A DNA stretch of 28,000 nucleotides from contig CAYQDR010000056.1 of NCBI GenBank assembly GCA_964416315.1, positions 1 through 28,000 on the forward strand, in the 5' to 3' direction. The position numbers and the translations under genes are program-made. Numbering within the stretch: the stretch's first letter is position 1; each line of letters starts with the position of its first letter. This document shows, piece after piece, positions 7,218 through 14,660 of the stretch. The notes beneath the pieces were generated by a model. It saw nothing but the letters and a program-made list of their open reading frames with translations. It was not told the origin of the DNA and made no database searches. The stretch is from CAYQDR01 sp964416315 (GTDB lineage: Bacteria; Methylomirabilota; Methylomirabilia; Rokubacteriales; DASRDR01).

Positions 7218-8294
7218 GTGGACCCGCGACCGATGCTCGCGCTGGACGCCGTCACGAAGCGCTACGGCGGCACGGTGGCGGTCCGGGACGTCTCGGCCGA
7301 GGTCCCGCGCGGCGCCCTGGTCACCTTCGTCGGCCCCTCGGGGTGCGGCAAGACGACCCTGCTCCGGCTCGTCGGCGGCTTCGTGGAGCCGGACTCGGGC
7401 CGCGTCATCCTCGACGGCGAGGTGGTGAACCGCCACCCGCCGAACCGCCGCGCCACGGGGATGGTCTTCCAGAACTACGCGCTGTTCCCCCACCTCTCGG
7501 TCTTCGAGAACATCGCGTACGGCCTGCGGATCCGCCGCACGCCGGCCGACGAGGTCCGGCGACGGGTGATGGAGATGCTCGAGGTCGTCCAGCTCCAGGG
7601 ACTCGGCGATCGGCGCCCGAATCAGCTCTCGGGCGGCCAGCAGCAGCGCGTCGCCCTCGCCCGCGCGCTGATCCTGCGTCCCAAGGTGCTGCTGCTGGAC
7701 GAGCCGCTCTCGAACCTCGACGCCCACCTCCGGCTCGCCATGCGCGACGAGTTGCGGCGCCTTCAGCGTACCCTCGCGCTGACCATCATCTTCGTGACCC
7801 ACGACCAGGAGGAGGCCATGGCGATCTCCGATCGCATCCTGGTCATGCGCGGCGGCCGGCTCGAGCAGGCGGGGACGCCCCAGGAGATCTACGAGCACCC
7901 GGCCACGGAGTTCGTGGCGCGCTTCGTCGGGCAGGCGAACTTCGTCGCCGCGACCCTCGACCGCGCCGGCCAAGAGTCCGGGCCCTCCGTGGCCAGGACG
8001 GCGCTCGGCGAGTTCGAAGTGGCACCCGACGCCGGGTCGCGCCTCGACGGCGCGGCCTGGGTGATCCTCCGGCCCGAGTCGATCGACCTCTTGCCCGCGG
8101 GCGCCGGGGTCGTCGCCGGCGAGGTGGTGTCGGCAAGCTACGTCGGCGCCGTGGTCCGCTACACGGTGCGGGTCCGCGGCGAGCAGCTGCTCGTGGACCA
8201 GTTCGACCCGCAGCGCCGCGAGCCCCTGCGCGAGGGGGCGGCCGTGTCGCTCGCGCTCCCCCGACGGGTCCACTGGATCCCGCGCACGGCCTGA
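7218..8294 (+). CDS. ABC importer ATPase (FbpC/PotA-like)
   Basis: The 358-residue protein has Walker A at 39-46 (GPSGCGKT), the Q-loop in VFQNYALFPHL, signature LSGGQQQR at 137-144, Walker B LLLDEP at 158-163 and the H-loop in IIFVTHDQEEAM. The C-terminal TOBE domain covers about 240-355 (ILRPESIDLLPAG and following). The start is GTG at 7218, 3 nt after the permease stop. It ends the plus-strand operon just before a strong hairpin at 8301-8329. It is clearly distinct from the ATPase at 3004-4119. Confidence 0.92.
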   Translation: MDPRPMLALDAVTKRYGGTVAVRDVSAEVPRGALVTFVGPSGCGKTTLLRLVGGFVEPDSGRVILDGEVVNRHPPNRRATGMVFQNYALFPHLSVFENIAYGLRIRRTPADEVRRRVMEMLEVVQLQGLGDRRPNQLSGGQQQRVALARALILRPKVLLLDEPLSNLDAHLRLAMRDELRRLQRTLALTIIFVTHDQEEAMAISDRILVMRGGRLEQAGTPQEIYEHPATEFVARFVGQANFVAATLDRAGQESGPSVARTALGEFEVAPDAGSRLDGAAWVILRPESIDLLPAGAGVVAGEVVSASYVGAVVRYTVRVRGEQLLVDQFDPQRREPLREGAAVSLALPRRVHWIPRTA

Positions 8295-8300
8295 GTCCAT

Positions 8301-8329
8301 CGGGAGGGGGCCTCGACGGCCCCCTCCCG
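8301..8329. terminator. Strong GC-rich hairpin between convergent operons
   Basis: A perfect 12-bp stem pairs 8301-8312 (CGGGAGGGGGCC) with 8318-8329, leaving a 5-nt loop. It lies 7 bp after the ATPase stop. There is no U-tract, as is common for terminators in very GC-rich genomes. Its position between converging operons suggests bidirectional use. Confidence 0.6.
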
Positions 8330-8351
8330 GACCTCCCCCCGGAGGGGGGTT

Positions 8352-8370
8352 GCGGCGGCGAAGCCGCCGC
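8352..8370. terminator. Second hairpin between convergent operons
   Basis: GCGGCGGC (8352-8359), loop GAA, then GCCGCCGC (8363-8370) form a perfect 8-bp stem. A C6/G6 hairpin lies between this and the first hairpin, giving three in a row. The rest of the gap to 8477 holds nothing I recognise. Confidence 0.45.
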
Positions 8371-8477
8371 TCGGAGTGGAACTCCTTGACCGCGAGGCCA
8401 ATGACCCAGGCGGGGCGAGAAGGCGGGCGGCGGCTGACGCTCCGCCCGGCGGCGAGGCCGCCGGACCGCGGGACGGG

Positions 8478-10184
8478 TCAGCGCTTGCGCCAGGCCTGGG
8501 TGCGCCGGGCGAGGCCCCGGGTGGCGAGCGCGTGCAGGATCCGCACGCTGATCGAGGTGTAGACGATCATCATCCCCATGGCCGCCGCCGAGGCCGTCTC
8601 GCCGGCGTCGTCCATGTTGAGGACCGCGACCGAGGCGAGCGTGGTATCGGGGGAGTACAGGAACACGACGGCGGACACCGTTGTCATCGCGTTCAGGAAG
8701 AGGTACATGCTGATGTCCAGGATCGCGGGCAGGCACACGGGCACGGTGACGCGCCAGACCGTCCTGTAGAACGGCATCTTGAGGGAGGCCGAGACGGCCT
8801 CGAACTCGGGGTCCATCTGCTTGAGCGCGGTCAGCGCGGTCAGGTGGGGGACCGTGTAGAAGTGGGCGATCGTACAGACGACCAGGATCGCCATCGTGTG
8901 GTAGAGGAGGTTCAGGGGGTTGTCCGGCGCGTTGAAGAAGAAGATGTAGGCGAGGCCCAGCGACAGACCCGGGACCGCCATCGGCACCATGCACAGGAGC
9001 TGCACGGCGGCGCGGACCAGCCGCACACCCTTCCCTTTCTCCAGCAGGTACGCCCCGCCGAAGACGACCGCGGTCCCGACGACCGCCGTCCACGCCGCCA
9101 TCTCGACGGAGTTGTAGTACGAGGCCCAGCTCCCGCCGTCGCGCAGGTCGAAGTTGTAGTGGTAGGTCGACAGCGTCAGGTTATACGGCCAGAGCCGGAC
9201 GAGCGAGGCGAAGGCCGCCATCCCGAGGACGGCGAGGATGCCGAGACCGACGAGCGCGCAAAACCCGAACAGGGCGGCGTCCCGTGCCCGCGCCGGCTTG
9301 GGCTGGTACGGGACGGAGCGGGTCGTCAGCAAGGCCACCTGCCGCCGCTGGGCGACGCGGTCCGCCAGGAACGCGATCGCCGCCGGCACGAGCAGCACCA
9401 TGCTGACGACGGCCCCCATCTGGAAGTCCTGGCGGCCCACGACCTGCTTGTAGACGTCGGTGGCGAGCACGTTGTACTGGCCTCCGATGACCTTCGGCAC
9501 CCCGAAGTCGGTGATGACCAACGTGAACACCGCGAAGAACGCCGACACCAGTCCGTACCGGATGCTCGGCAGCGTGACCGTGAAGAAGATGCGGAGCTTG
9601 CTGGCGCGCAGCGATTCCGCGGCTTCGTAGAGCCGCGCGTCGCTCGTCGACAGGGCGATCAGCAGGATCATGAGCGCGTGCGGAAAGACGTAGAACACCT
9701 CGCCGATGACGATCCCGATCGGCCCGTAGATCGAGGCGCCCATCAACCAGCTCTTGAGGACGCCCTGGTTCCCGAAGAGGTACACGAGCGAGATCGCCGG
9801 CAGGAGGGACGGCATGAGGATCGGGACCAGCGCCACGCTCTTGAACACGGACTTGAAGGGGATGCACGATCGGGTCAGGCTGTACGCGTACGCGGACGCG
9901 AGCAGCAGCGTGACCGCCGTGCTGACGAAGGCGACGGTGGCGCTGTGCTCGATCGACTGCGACAGCGCCGGGGTGGCCAGGAAGCTCCGGTAGTTGGCGA
10001 GCGCGACGAACGCCCCGTCGGCGTCCTGGAAGCTCCGGGACAGGAGCGTGTAGAGCGGGAGGACGATCGCGACGAGCAGGAAGGCGCCGAGCGCGGCCAG
10101 GCCCCCGCGCATGACCCAGTCGTCGGCGCTGACCTTCGGCCTGACGACGGGAGCGGTCGCGAGCAGCTGCGTCGCATCGGCCAC
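8478..10184 (-). CDS. ABC importer permease, putative 2-aminoethylphosphonate type (PhnU2-like)
   Basis: From a GTG at 10182-10184 (G-rich SD-like sequence upstream) the product has 568 residues; an in-frame GTG at 10274 would add 30 residues without family resemblance. Two fused permease halves each carry about six membrane helices and an EAA loop: YEAAESLRASKLRIFFTVTL in the first and FEAVSASLKMPFYRTVWRVT in the second. Length and sequence character fit the two-domain permease annotated as PhnU2. It lies 153 bp after the binding-protein gene. No ATPase gene is beside it; the ATPase at 3004-4119, next to a degraded copy of this permease, is the obvious candidate partner. Confidence 0.88.
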   Translation of the reverse strand: MADATQLLATAPVVRPKVSADDWVMRGGLAALGAFLLVAIVLPLYTLLSRSFQDADGAFVALANYRSFLATPALSQSIEHSATVAFVSTAVTLLLASAYAYSLTRSCIPFKSVFKSVALVPILMPSLLPAISLVYLFGNQGVLKSWLMGASIYGPIGIVIGEVFYVFPHALMILLIALSTSDARLYEAAESLRASKLRIFFTVTLPSIRYGLVSAFFAVFTLVITDFGVPKVIGGQYNVLATDVYKQVVGRQDFQMGAVVSMVLLVPAAIAFLADRVAQRRQVALLTTRSVPYQPKPARARDAALFGFCALVGLGILAVLGMAAFASLVRLWPYNLTLSTYHYNFDLRDGGSWASYYNSVEMAAWTAVVGTAVVFGGAYLLEKGKGVRLVRAAVQLLCMVPMAVPGLSLGLAYIFFFNAPDNPLNLLYHTMAILVVCTIAHFYTVPHLTALTALKQMDPEFEAVSASLKMPFYRTVWRVTVPVCLPAILDISMYLFLNAMTTVSAVVFLYSPDTTLASVAVLNMDDAGETASAAAMGMMIVYTSISVRILHALATRGLARRTQAWRKR

Positions 10185-10273
10185 GGCCGGCCCCCCCCTC
10201 AGGCGTGCCGAGCCGCGAACATGCAGTCCCCGCGCAAGAGCGCCATCACGAGGTCCCTTCTCGGAACCCGACA

Positions 10274-10302
10274 CCCCTGCCGCCCGCGTGGGGCGACAGG
10301 GG
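10274..10302 (-). promoter_or_regulatory. Hairpin between binding protein and permease genes
   Basis: CCCCTGCCGCCC (10274-10285) pairs with GGGCGACAGGGG (10291-10302) over 12 positions with one mismatch and a 5-nt loop. It lies just after the binding-protein stop (10338, minus strand). It may stabilise the upstream mRNA or partly end transcription, giving excess binding protein. The function is inferred from position. Confidence 0.45.
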
Positions 10303-10337
10303 CGCGCCGGGGTCGACGTCGTGCGGAGGCGACAGGG

Positions 10338-11381
10338 CTACTTCTTCGGCTCGGTCTTGGCGTCGTAGCGCTTCCGCCACTCGTCCAGGATGCGGATGCG
10401 ATTGTCCGCCGCCCAGGCGAAGTCGTTCTTGATGAATCGCTCCTTGACCCCCTCGAGCTCCTTCGTCGGGTTCGGGACACCCGGCATGGCCACCGCCTCG
10501 TACCCCGGCGCGTAGAGCTTCATGGCTTCCGGCGAGACCGACCAGTCGGCGACCTTCCGAACGAGCTCGAGCTTCTTGGTGTTCCTGACGACGGCGAAGG
10601 CCTCGACCTCCCAGCCGAGCCCCTCGGACGGCAGGATGAGCTTCAGCGGCGCCCCTTCCTCGATCGACTTGACCACCCGGTAGGCGAACGAGATGCCGAT
10701 GGGGATCTCGCCGGCGGCCGCCAGCTTGCACGGGGCCGAGCCGGAGTGCGTGTACCGCGCGATGTTCTCGTGCAGCGCGCTCATGAATTGCCAGGCAGCG
10801 TCCTCGCCCCAGATCTGTATCCAGCTCGAGACGTCGAGGAACCCCGTGCCCGAGGAGTTCGGGTTCGGCATGATGACGTGGCCCCGGTAGACGGGCTTCG
10901 TCAGGTCCTTCCACGAGGCCGGCACGGGCAGCTTCTTCTTCTCGCCTTCGACGGTGTTGTAGCAGACGGCGGCCCCGTAGGCCCGCTGGCCGACCCACAG
11001 CGGCGGGGTGTTCTTGGGGTCGTAGAACTTCTTGTCGAGCTTCTCGGCACCCTTGGGCGCGTACGGCTGGAAGTACCCCTGGTTGGCCAGCATCACCAGG
11101 TTACTCGCGGCCTGACCCCATACCATGTCGGCCTGGGGATTGTCCTTCTCCGCGAGCAGCTTGGAGGTGATGATGCCGGTGGAGTCGCGGACCCACCGAA
11201 TGTTCACTTCCGGCACCGCCGCCTCGATCGCCTTCTTGAACTTTGCGAGCTCGTCGGCCTCGACGGCCGTGTAGACCAGAAGGTCCGTTCTCGCGGACGC
11301 CGGACCCGCGGCAAGCACGCCGGCGAGAGCCAGCAGGAAGGTAAAGACGGTGCAGACCCTCCACAATCCCCGGTGCTTCAT
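10338..11381 (-). CDS. Periplasmic binding protein, putative 2-aminoethylphosphonate type (PhnS2-like)
   Basis: The ATG at 11379-11381 follows an AGGAGGAGG run and gives 347 residues; an upstream in-frame start adds 12. A signal peptide covers about 1-31 (hydrophobic core VFTFLLALAGVLAA, cleavage probably after ASA). The mature start DLLVYTAVEADELAKFKKAI and IRWVRDSTGIITSKLLAEKD with QADMVWG are characteristic of binding proteins annotated as PhnS2. No adjacent tyrosine pair of the iron-binding FbpA kind is present. It heads a two-gene operon with the permease at 8478-10184. The true ligand is unknown; the phosphonate label comes from family naming. Confidence 0.88.
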   Translation of the reverse strand: MKHRGLWRVCTVFTFLLALAGVLAAGPASARTDLLVYTAVEADELAKFKKAIEAAVPEVNIRWVRDSTGIITSKLLAEKDNPQADMVWGQAASNLVMLANQGYFQPYAPKGAEKLDKKFYDPKNTPPLWVGQRAYGAAVCYNTVEGEKKKLPVPASWKDLTKPVYRGHVIMPNPNSSGTGFLDVSSWIQIWGEDAAWQFMSALHENIARYTHSGSAPCKLAAAGEIPIGISFAYRVVKSIEEGAPLKLILPSEGLGWEVEAFAVVRNTKKLELVRKVADWSVSPEAMKLYAPGYEAVAMPGVPNPTKELEGVKERFIKNDFAWAADNRIRILDEWRKRYDAKTEPKK

Positions 11382-11458
11382 CGCCTCCTCCTCTCTCGGT
11401 GAGAGTTCTGCGGGCACCCGCGCCTCTCGGCTGTCCGCCGGGGCGACCCGGGTGCCTC

Positions 11459-11464
11459 ATTCTA
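11459..11464 (-). promoter_or_regulatory. Possible -10 element for the binding protein-permease operon
   Basis: The minus strand reads TAGAAT here, about 78 nt before the binding-protein start. No good -35 is found 16-18 nt upstream, so this is weak. The remaining gap to the SDR stop at 11525 shows nothing else. Confidence 0.25.
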
Positions 11465-11524
11465 CCCCACTTCGGCGCGCCCCGACGGCCGCCACCGTGG
11501 TGTCATGCCGTCTTCGCACCGCCG

Positions 11525-12304
11525 TCATCCGGCGGTGAAGCCGCCGTCGACAACCAGCTCGGCACCGGTCATGAAAGACGACTCGTCGGAGGCAAGGAAC
11601 AGGGCGGCGAAGGCGATCTCCCGCGGGTGGGCGATCCGGCCGAGCGGGATGCCGGTCTCGAACTCCTTGCGGAGGGCCTCGGTGAGGTAGGGGGCCTGGA
11701 GCGGGGTGTCCACGATCCCGGGGTGGATGATGTTGCACCGGATCCGGTCCTTCGCGAACTGGATCGCCAGCGACCTGGTGAGCGAGATGAGCGCCCCCTT
11801 GGCGGACGTGTACGCGTCCTGGGCCCGGGTGAAGCCGGCGAGGGCGGAGACGGAGCCGACGTTGATGATCGCGCCACCGCCGGCCGCCCGGAGATGGGGG
11901 ATGCCGTGCTTGGTCACCCAGAAGACCGACTTGAGGTTGATCGCCATCACGCGCTCCCACCACCCATCGTCGGTCTCGAGGACGGAGCGGTCCCGGTCCT
12001 TCCAGAGGACGCCCGCGTTGTTGTAGAGGACGTGGAGGGCGTCGAACCGGCGCACGGTCTCGCCGATCATCCGCTCGACGTCGGCCTCGAGGGCAACGTC
12101 GCCGACGACGGCCACCGCCTGGCCGCCGGCCTTCTCGATCTGCGCCACGGTCTCCTCGGCGGCCGCCTTGTTGAGGTCCGCGACGCCGACCCGGGCGCCG
12201 TGCCGCGCGAAGAGCACGGCGGCCTCGCGGCCCATCCCCATCCCGGCGCCCGTGATGAACGCGACCTTCCCCGGCAACCTCGGTCCCAGCCCCGCCTCGT
12301 CCAT
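11525..12304 (-). CDS. Short-chain dehydrogenase/reductase (classical SDR)
   Basis: The chosen ATG (12302-12304) has GGGAG 6 nt upstream and yields 259 residues; the ATG at 12308-12310 touches the SD and is less likely. Motifs are the cofactor site TGAGMGMG (18-25), Asp43 at the end of beta-2 (favouring NAD over NADP), NNAG (95-98), active-site Ser at 151 or 153, and Tyr165-xxx-Lys169 (YTSAK). The C-terminus GAELVVDGGFTAG is typical of the family. It probably oxidises a secondary alcohol or reduces a ketone; the substrate is unknown. It is separated from the gene upstream by a 209-bp gap with a terminator-like hairpin, so it may be transcribed separately. Confidence 0.88.
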   Translation of the reverse strand: MDEAGLGPRLPGKVAFITGAGMGMGREAAVLFARHGARVGVADLNKAAAEETVAQIEKAGGQAVAVVGDVALEADVERMIGETVRRFDALHVLYNNAGVLWKDRDRSVLETDDGWWERVMAINLKSVFWVTKHGIPHLRAAGGGAIINVGSVSALAGFTRAQDAYTSAKGALISLTRSLAIQFAKDRIRCNIIHPGIVDTPLQAPYLTEALRKEFETGIPLGRIAHPREIAFAALFLASDESSFMTGAELVVDGGFTAG

Positions 12305-12385
12305 GTCCATCTCCCGCGGTCTGAGCCGACGGGTCCTGTCTCCGGGTTCGCCCACAGCCGCGCCGCGCTCCGTCACCCGTTTACC

Positions 12386-12416
12386 TCCTCCCGCGATCCC
12401 GGGAATCGCGGGAGGA
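12386..12416. terminator. Hairpin downstream of the selenoprotein gene
   Basis: TCCTCCCGCGAT (12386-12397) and ATCGCGGGAGGA (12405-12416) form a perfect 12-bp stem with a 7-nt loop. It lies about 100 nt after the stop of the peroxiredoxin-like gene on the minus strand and upstream of the SDR start. There is no U-tract. It is the only strong structure in the 12311-12513 gap. Confidence 0.55.
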
Positions 12417-12513
12417 AGCTAAAGGGGTCCCACTTCGCGCGGCGCTCTGGGGCTCACCCGTCGCCACCCGTCGGCTCGGGCCGCCGGCCGAAGCGATCTC
12501 CGAGGATAACGAG

Positions 12514-13170
12514 TCACCTCGGCAGCGCCGCGGCCGCCGCGAGCAGTTCCTCGTCACCCGGGAACTTGTCCATGCCTGCCAGGCCTTCCCTGGCACCCTC
12601 GACGTTCGACCATCGGACAATGCCCTCGCGATCCACAAGGAACTGCCCGGTGAATTGGATCTGGTGCCGCTGGAATTCTGCATGCTCACTCGCGGCCGGC
12701 TCGAAGCCATCGAGTCGGCCGATGATCTCTCGCGCCTTCCCTTCGGCTACCTGCACTCCAAGCTCGCGCGCCAGATTATCGTAGGCGGACCCGATCGCGC
12801 CCCAGATCTCGGGCGTGACTGGACTGTGGGGCAGGCCGTAGGCGCGGTGCGTGCTCAGGTCAGGATCGGCGCCCAGCGGGCCGCGAACGGGACGGAACCG
12901 CAAGAAAAAGCGAACGCGCTCCACCCCCGAGCCGACGATCCCCAGCGTCTCGACCCCCAACCGCCCGAGCTTCTCTGCCGTGATCTGTAGCCGCACGACG
13001 TGCCGCCGGCAGAAGGGTCAGTAGAGTCCCCGATAGAGGGCGAGCAACAGCGGGCTCCGGCCCCGGTAGTCGGCGAGGGACACGGTCCCCTCGCGGTGCA
13101 CGGCCGGCACCGCAAAATCCGGCGCCGCCTCTCCGGGCTGTACTGGCGGCCGAGATCCCATGAGAGCCAT
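12514..13170 (-). CDS. Selenocysteine-containing peroxiredoxin-like (AhpC/TSA, thioredoxin-fold) protein, UxxC active site
   Basis: With TGA at 13018-13020 read as selenocysteine the product has 218 residues, starting at ATG 13168-13170 with GGGGAG 7 nt upstream. Residues 11-21 (QPGEAAPDFAV) and 31-50 (SLADYRGRSP then LLLALYRGLY) are the usual N-terminal part of AhpC/TSA proteins. Sec51-Pro52-Phe53-Cys54 then Arg-Arg-His occupies the place of the family's C-P-F-C redox site. After the TGA the frame continues with VETLGIVGSGVERVRFFLRF, GADPDLSTHRAYGL and FLVDREGIVRW, all matching the family fold. Without recoding, an annotator would call only a headless protein from GTG 12996. The product probably reduces peroxides or disulfides using a selenol. 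The gene lies 77 bp after the glutamine-synthetase-like gene. A pseudogene or sequencing error is the alternative; the exact position of the TGA and the stem-loop after it argue against that. Confidence 0.85.
12985..13012 (-). promoter_or_regulatory. Candidate bacterial SECIS stem-loop
   Basis: Beginning 5 nt after the TGA, the mRNA can fold CTG/CAG, then an internal loop, GGC/GCT (one wobble), a G-G mismatch, and GCAC/GTGC closing a GTC loop at 12997-12999. The loop starts with G and lies 18 nt from the TGA; bacterial SelB-binding hairpins have the apical loop about 16-37 nt downstream with a G among the first two loop bases. A competing longer pairing (TCTGCCG with CGGCAGA) also exists. Pairing was done by eye. 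Confidence 0.6.
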
Positions 13171-13247
13171 CGCTTGTCTCCCCATCTTGACTGGACGTTG
13201 CAGCGACTTGGTCCCCGCCCTTCCAAAGGACGCCAGGCCGGCACCCC

Positions 13248-14612
13248 CTAGATCCGCTCAAAGTTGCGGGTGAGCTCCCAGCAGGTCACGATCTGGTCGA
13301 AGGCCTGCTGCTCGAGCCGCGCCGTGTGGAGGTAGTGCTCGACGACCTCCCGGCCGAACGCCTCCCGCGCGACCCGCGACCGCTCGAGCTCCCCGATCGC
13401 CTCCCGGAGGGTCTTCGGCACCTGCGGCAGGCTCGCGTCCTCGTATGCGTTGCCCTCGTAGATCGGTGGCGCCTTCAGCTTCTTCTCGATCCCGTGCAGC
13501 CCGGCCGTGATCGTCGCCGCGAACGCGAGGTAGGGGTTCGCGTCGGCGCCCGGGATCCGGTTCTCCACCCGGAACCCCCGCCCCTCGCCGCAGAGCCGGA
13601 AGCCGCACGTGCGGTTGTCCCGGCCCGCGACGATCCGCGTCGGCGCGAAGGAGCCCGCCTGGTAGCGCTTGTAGGAGTTGACGTACGGGGCGTAGAAGTA
13701 CGCGAGCTCGCGCGCCATCGCCATCTGTCCGGCGAGCCAGTGGCCGAAGAGCGCGGAGCCGTACTGCTTCCCCTTCTCGTGGAAGAGGTTCCGGCGGCCC
13801 GCTCCGTCCCACAGGCTCGAGTGGAGGTGGAAGGACGAGCCCGCGGCCCCCATGTCGTACTTCGCCATGAAGGTCACCGACAGCCCCTGCGCGTGCGCGA
13901 TCTCCTTGGCCCCGTGCTTGTAGAGCGTGTGCCGATCGGCCATCTCGAGGGCCTCGGCGTAGCGGAGATTGATCTCCTCCTGCCCGCAGCCCCACTCGCC
14001 CTTGGAGAACTCGACCGGGACGGCCGCCCCCTCCATCCCGTTCCGGATCGCGCGGACCAGCCCCTCCTCCTTCGTGGTCTGGAGGATGTGGTAGTCCTCG
14101 AGGTAGTCCGAGACGGGCGTGAGGCCGTGGTAGCGCTTCGCGCGGGCCTCGGCGTAGGTCTCCTTGAAGATGTACAGCTCCAGCTCCGAGCCCACCATCA
14201 CCCGGTAGCCCGCCTTCCGCGCGCGCTCGACCTGCCGCTTGAGGATCCAGCGCGGGCTCACCGCCACCGGCTCGCCCTCCTCCGTGTAGACGTCGCAGAA
14301 GACGAGCGCCGTCTTCGGGAGCCACGGGATGCGCCGCAGCGTCACGAGGTCCGGCACCGCCTTGATGTCCTGGTAGCCCGTCGCCCACGACGCGAACTTG
14401 TAGCCGGGGAGCGGCTCCATGTCCACGTCCACCGTGAGGAGGTACGCGCAGGCGTGGACGGCCTCCGCCGCGACGTGGTCGAGGAAGTAGCGACCGACCA
14501 CGCGCTTCCCCATGAGGCGCCCCTGCAGGTCGGGGAAGACGGTCAGGACGGTGTCGATCTCGTCACGGCGGACGAGCGCTTCGAGCTCCTTCAGGTCAAG
14601 GTTCCCGGGCAT
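13248..14612 (-). CDS. Glutamine synthetase family ligase (gamma-glutamylpolyamine synthetase-like)
   Basis: The 454-residue protein has the GS beta-grasp N-terminus (DTVLTVFPDLQGRLMGKRVV) and catalytic domain. Metal and substrate motifs visible are VGSELELYIF, the acidic GQEEINL, GSSFHLHSSLWD with its two His, NSYKRYQAGSFAPTR and the ENRIPGADANPYL stretch. Length and the C-terminus (TCWELTRNFERI) suit the PuuA/GlnT group rather than housekeeping GlnA, and the adenylylation Tyr motif of GlnA is not seen. It likely couples an amine to glutamate using ATP. The ATG at 14610-14612 has GAGGA upstream. It is followed by the selenoprotein gene and preceded by a nitrilase-family amidase, a pairing that fits gamma-glutamylated amine breakdown, though this is inference. 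Confidence 0.87.
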   Translation of the reverse strand: MPGNLDLKELEALVRRDEIDTVLTVFPDLQGRLMGKRVVGRYFLDHVAAEAVHACAYLLTVDVDMEPLPGYKFASWATGYQDIKAVPDLVTLRRIPWLPKTALVFCDVYTEEGEPVAVSPRWILKRQVERARKAGYRVMVGSELELYIFKETYAEARAKRYHGLTPVSDYLEDYHILQTTKEEGLVRAIRNGMEGAAVPVEFSKGEWGCGQEEINLRYAEALEMADRHTLYKHGAKEIAHAQGLSVTFMAKYDMGAAGSSFHLHSSLWDGAGRRNLFHEKGKQYGSALFGHWLAGQMAMARELAYFYAPYVNSYKRYQAGSFAPTRIVAGRDNRTCGFRLCGEGRGFRVENRIPGADANPYLAFAATITAGLHGIEKKLKAPPIYEGNAYEDASLPQVPKTLREAIGELERSRVAREAFGREVVEHYLHTARLEQQAFDQIVTCWELTRNFERI

Positions 14613-14660
14613 GGGCGATCCTCGGAGCCCGGGTCCGGCGGCGCCGTCACCGGGGGCCCG

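Noticed and set aside
5373..8300. A 975-codon open frame antisense to the plus-strand importer operon
   Set aside because: Its translation is Arg/Glu/Asp/His-rich low-complexity sequence, the mirror of GC-rich codons, while the opposite strand encodes clear permease and ATPase motifs.
8376..11402. A 1008-codon plus-strand frame across the second importer
   Set aside because: It is antisense to well-supported binding protein and permease genes and shows no domain-like sequence.
12514..12996. A 160-residue protein starting at GTG 12996
   Set aside because: It lacks the N-terminal strand and active site of its family; the frame continues upstream through TGA 13018-13020 into matching sequence, so the selenoprotein reading is preferred.
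13018..13020. The TGA as an ordinary nonsense mutation or sequencing error
   Set aside because: It cannot be fully excluded, but the TGA is precisely at the redox Cys, no other damage is present, and a SECIS-like hairpin follows.
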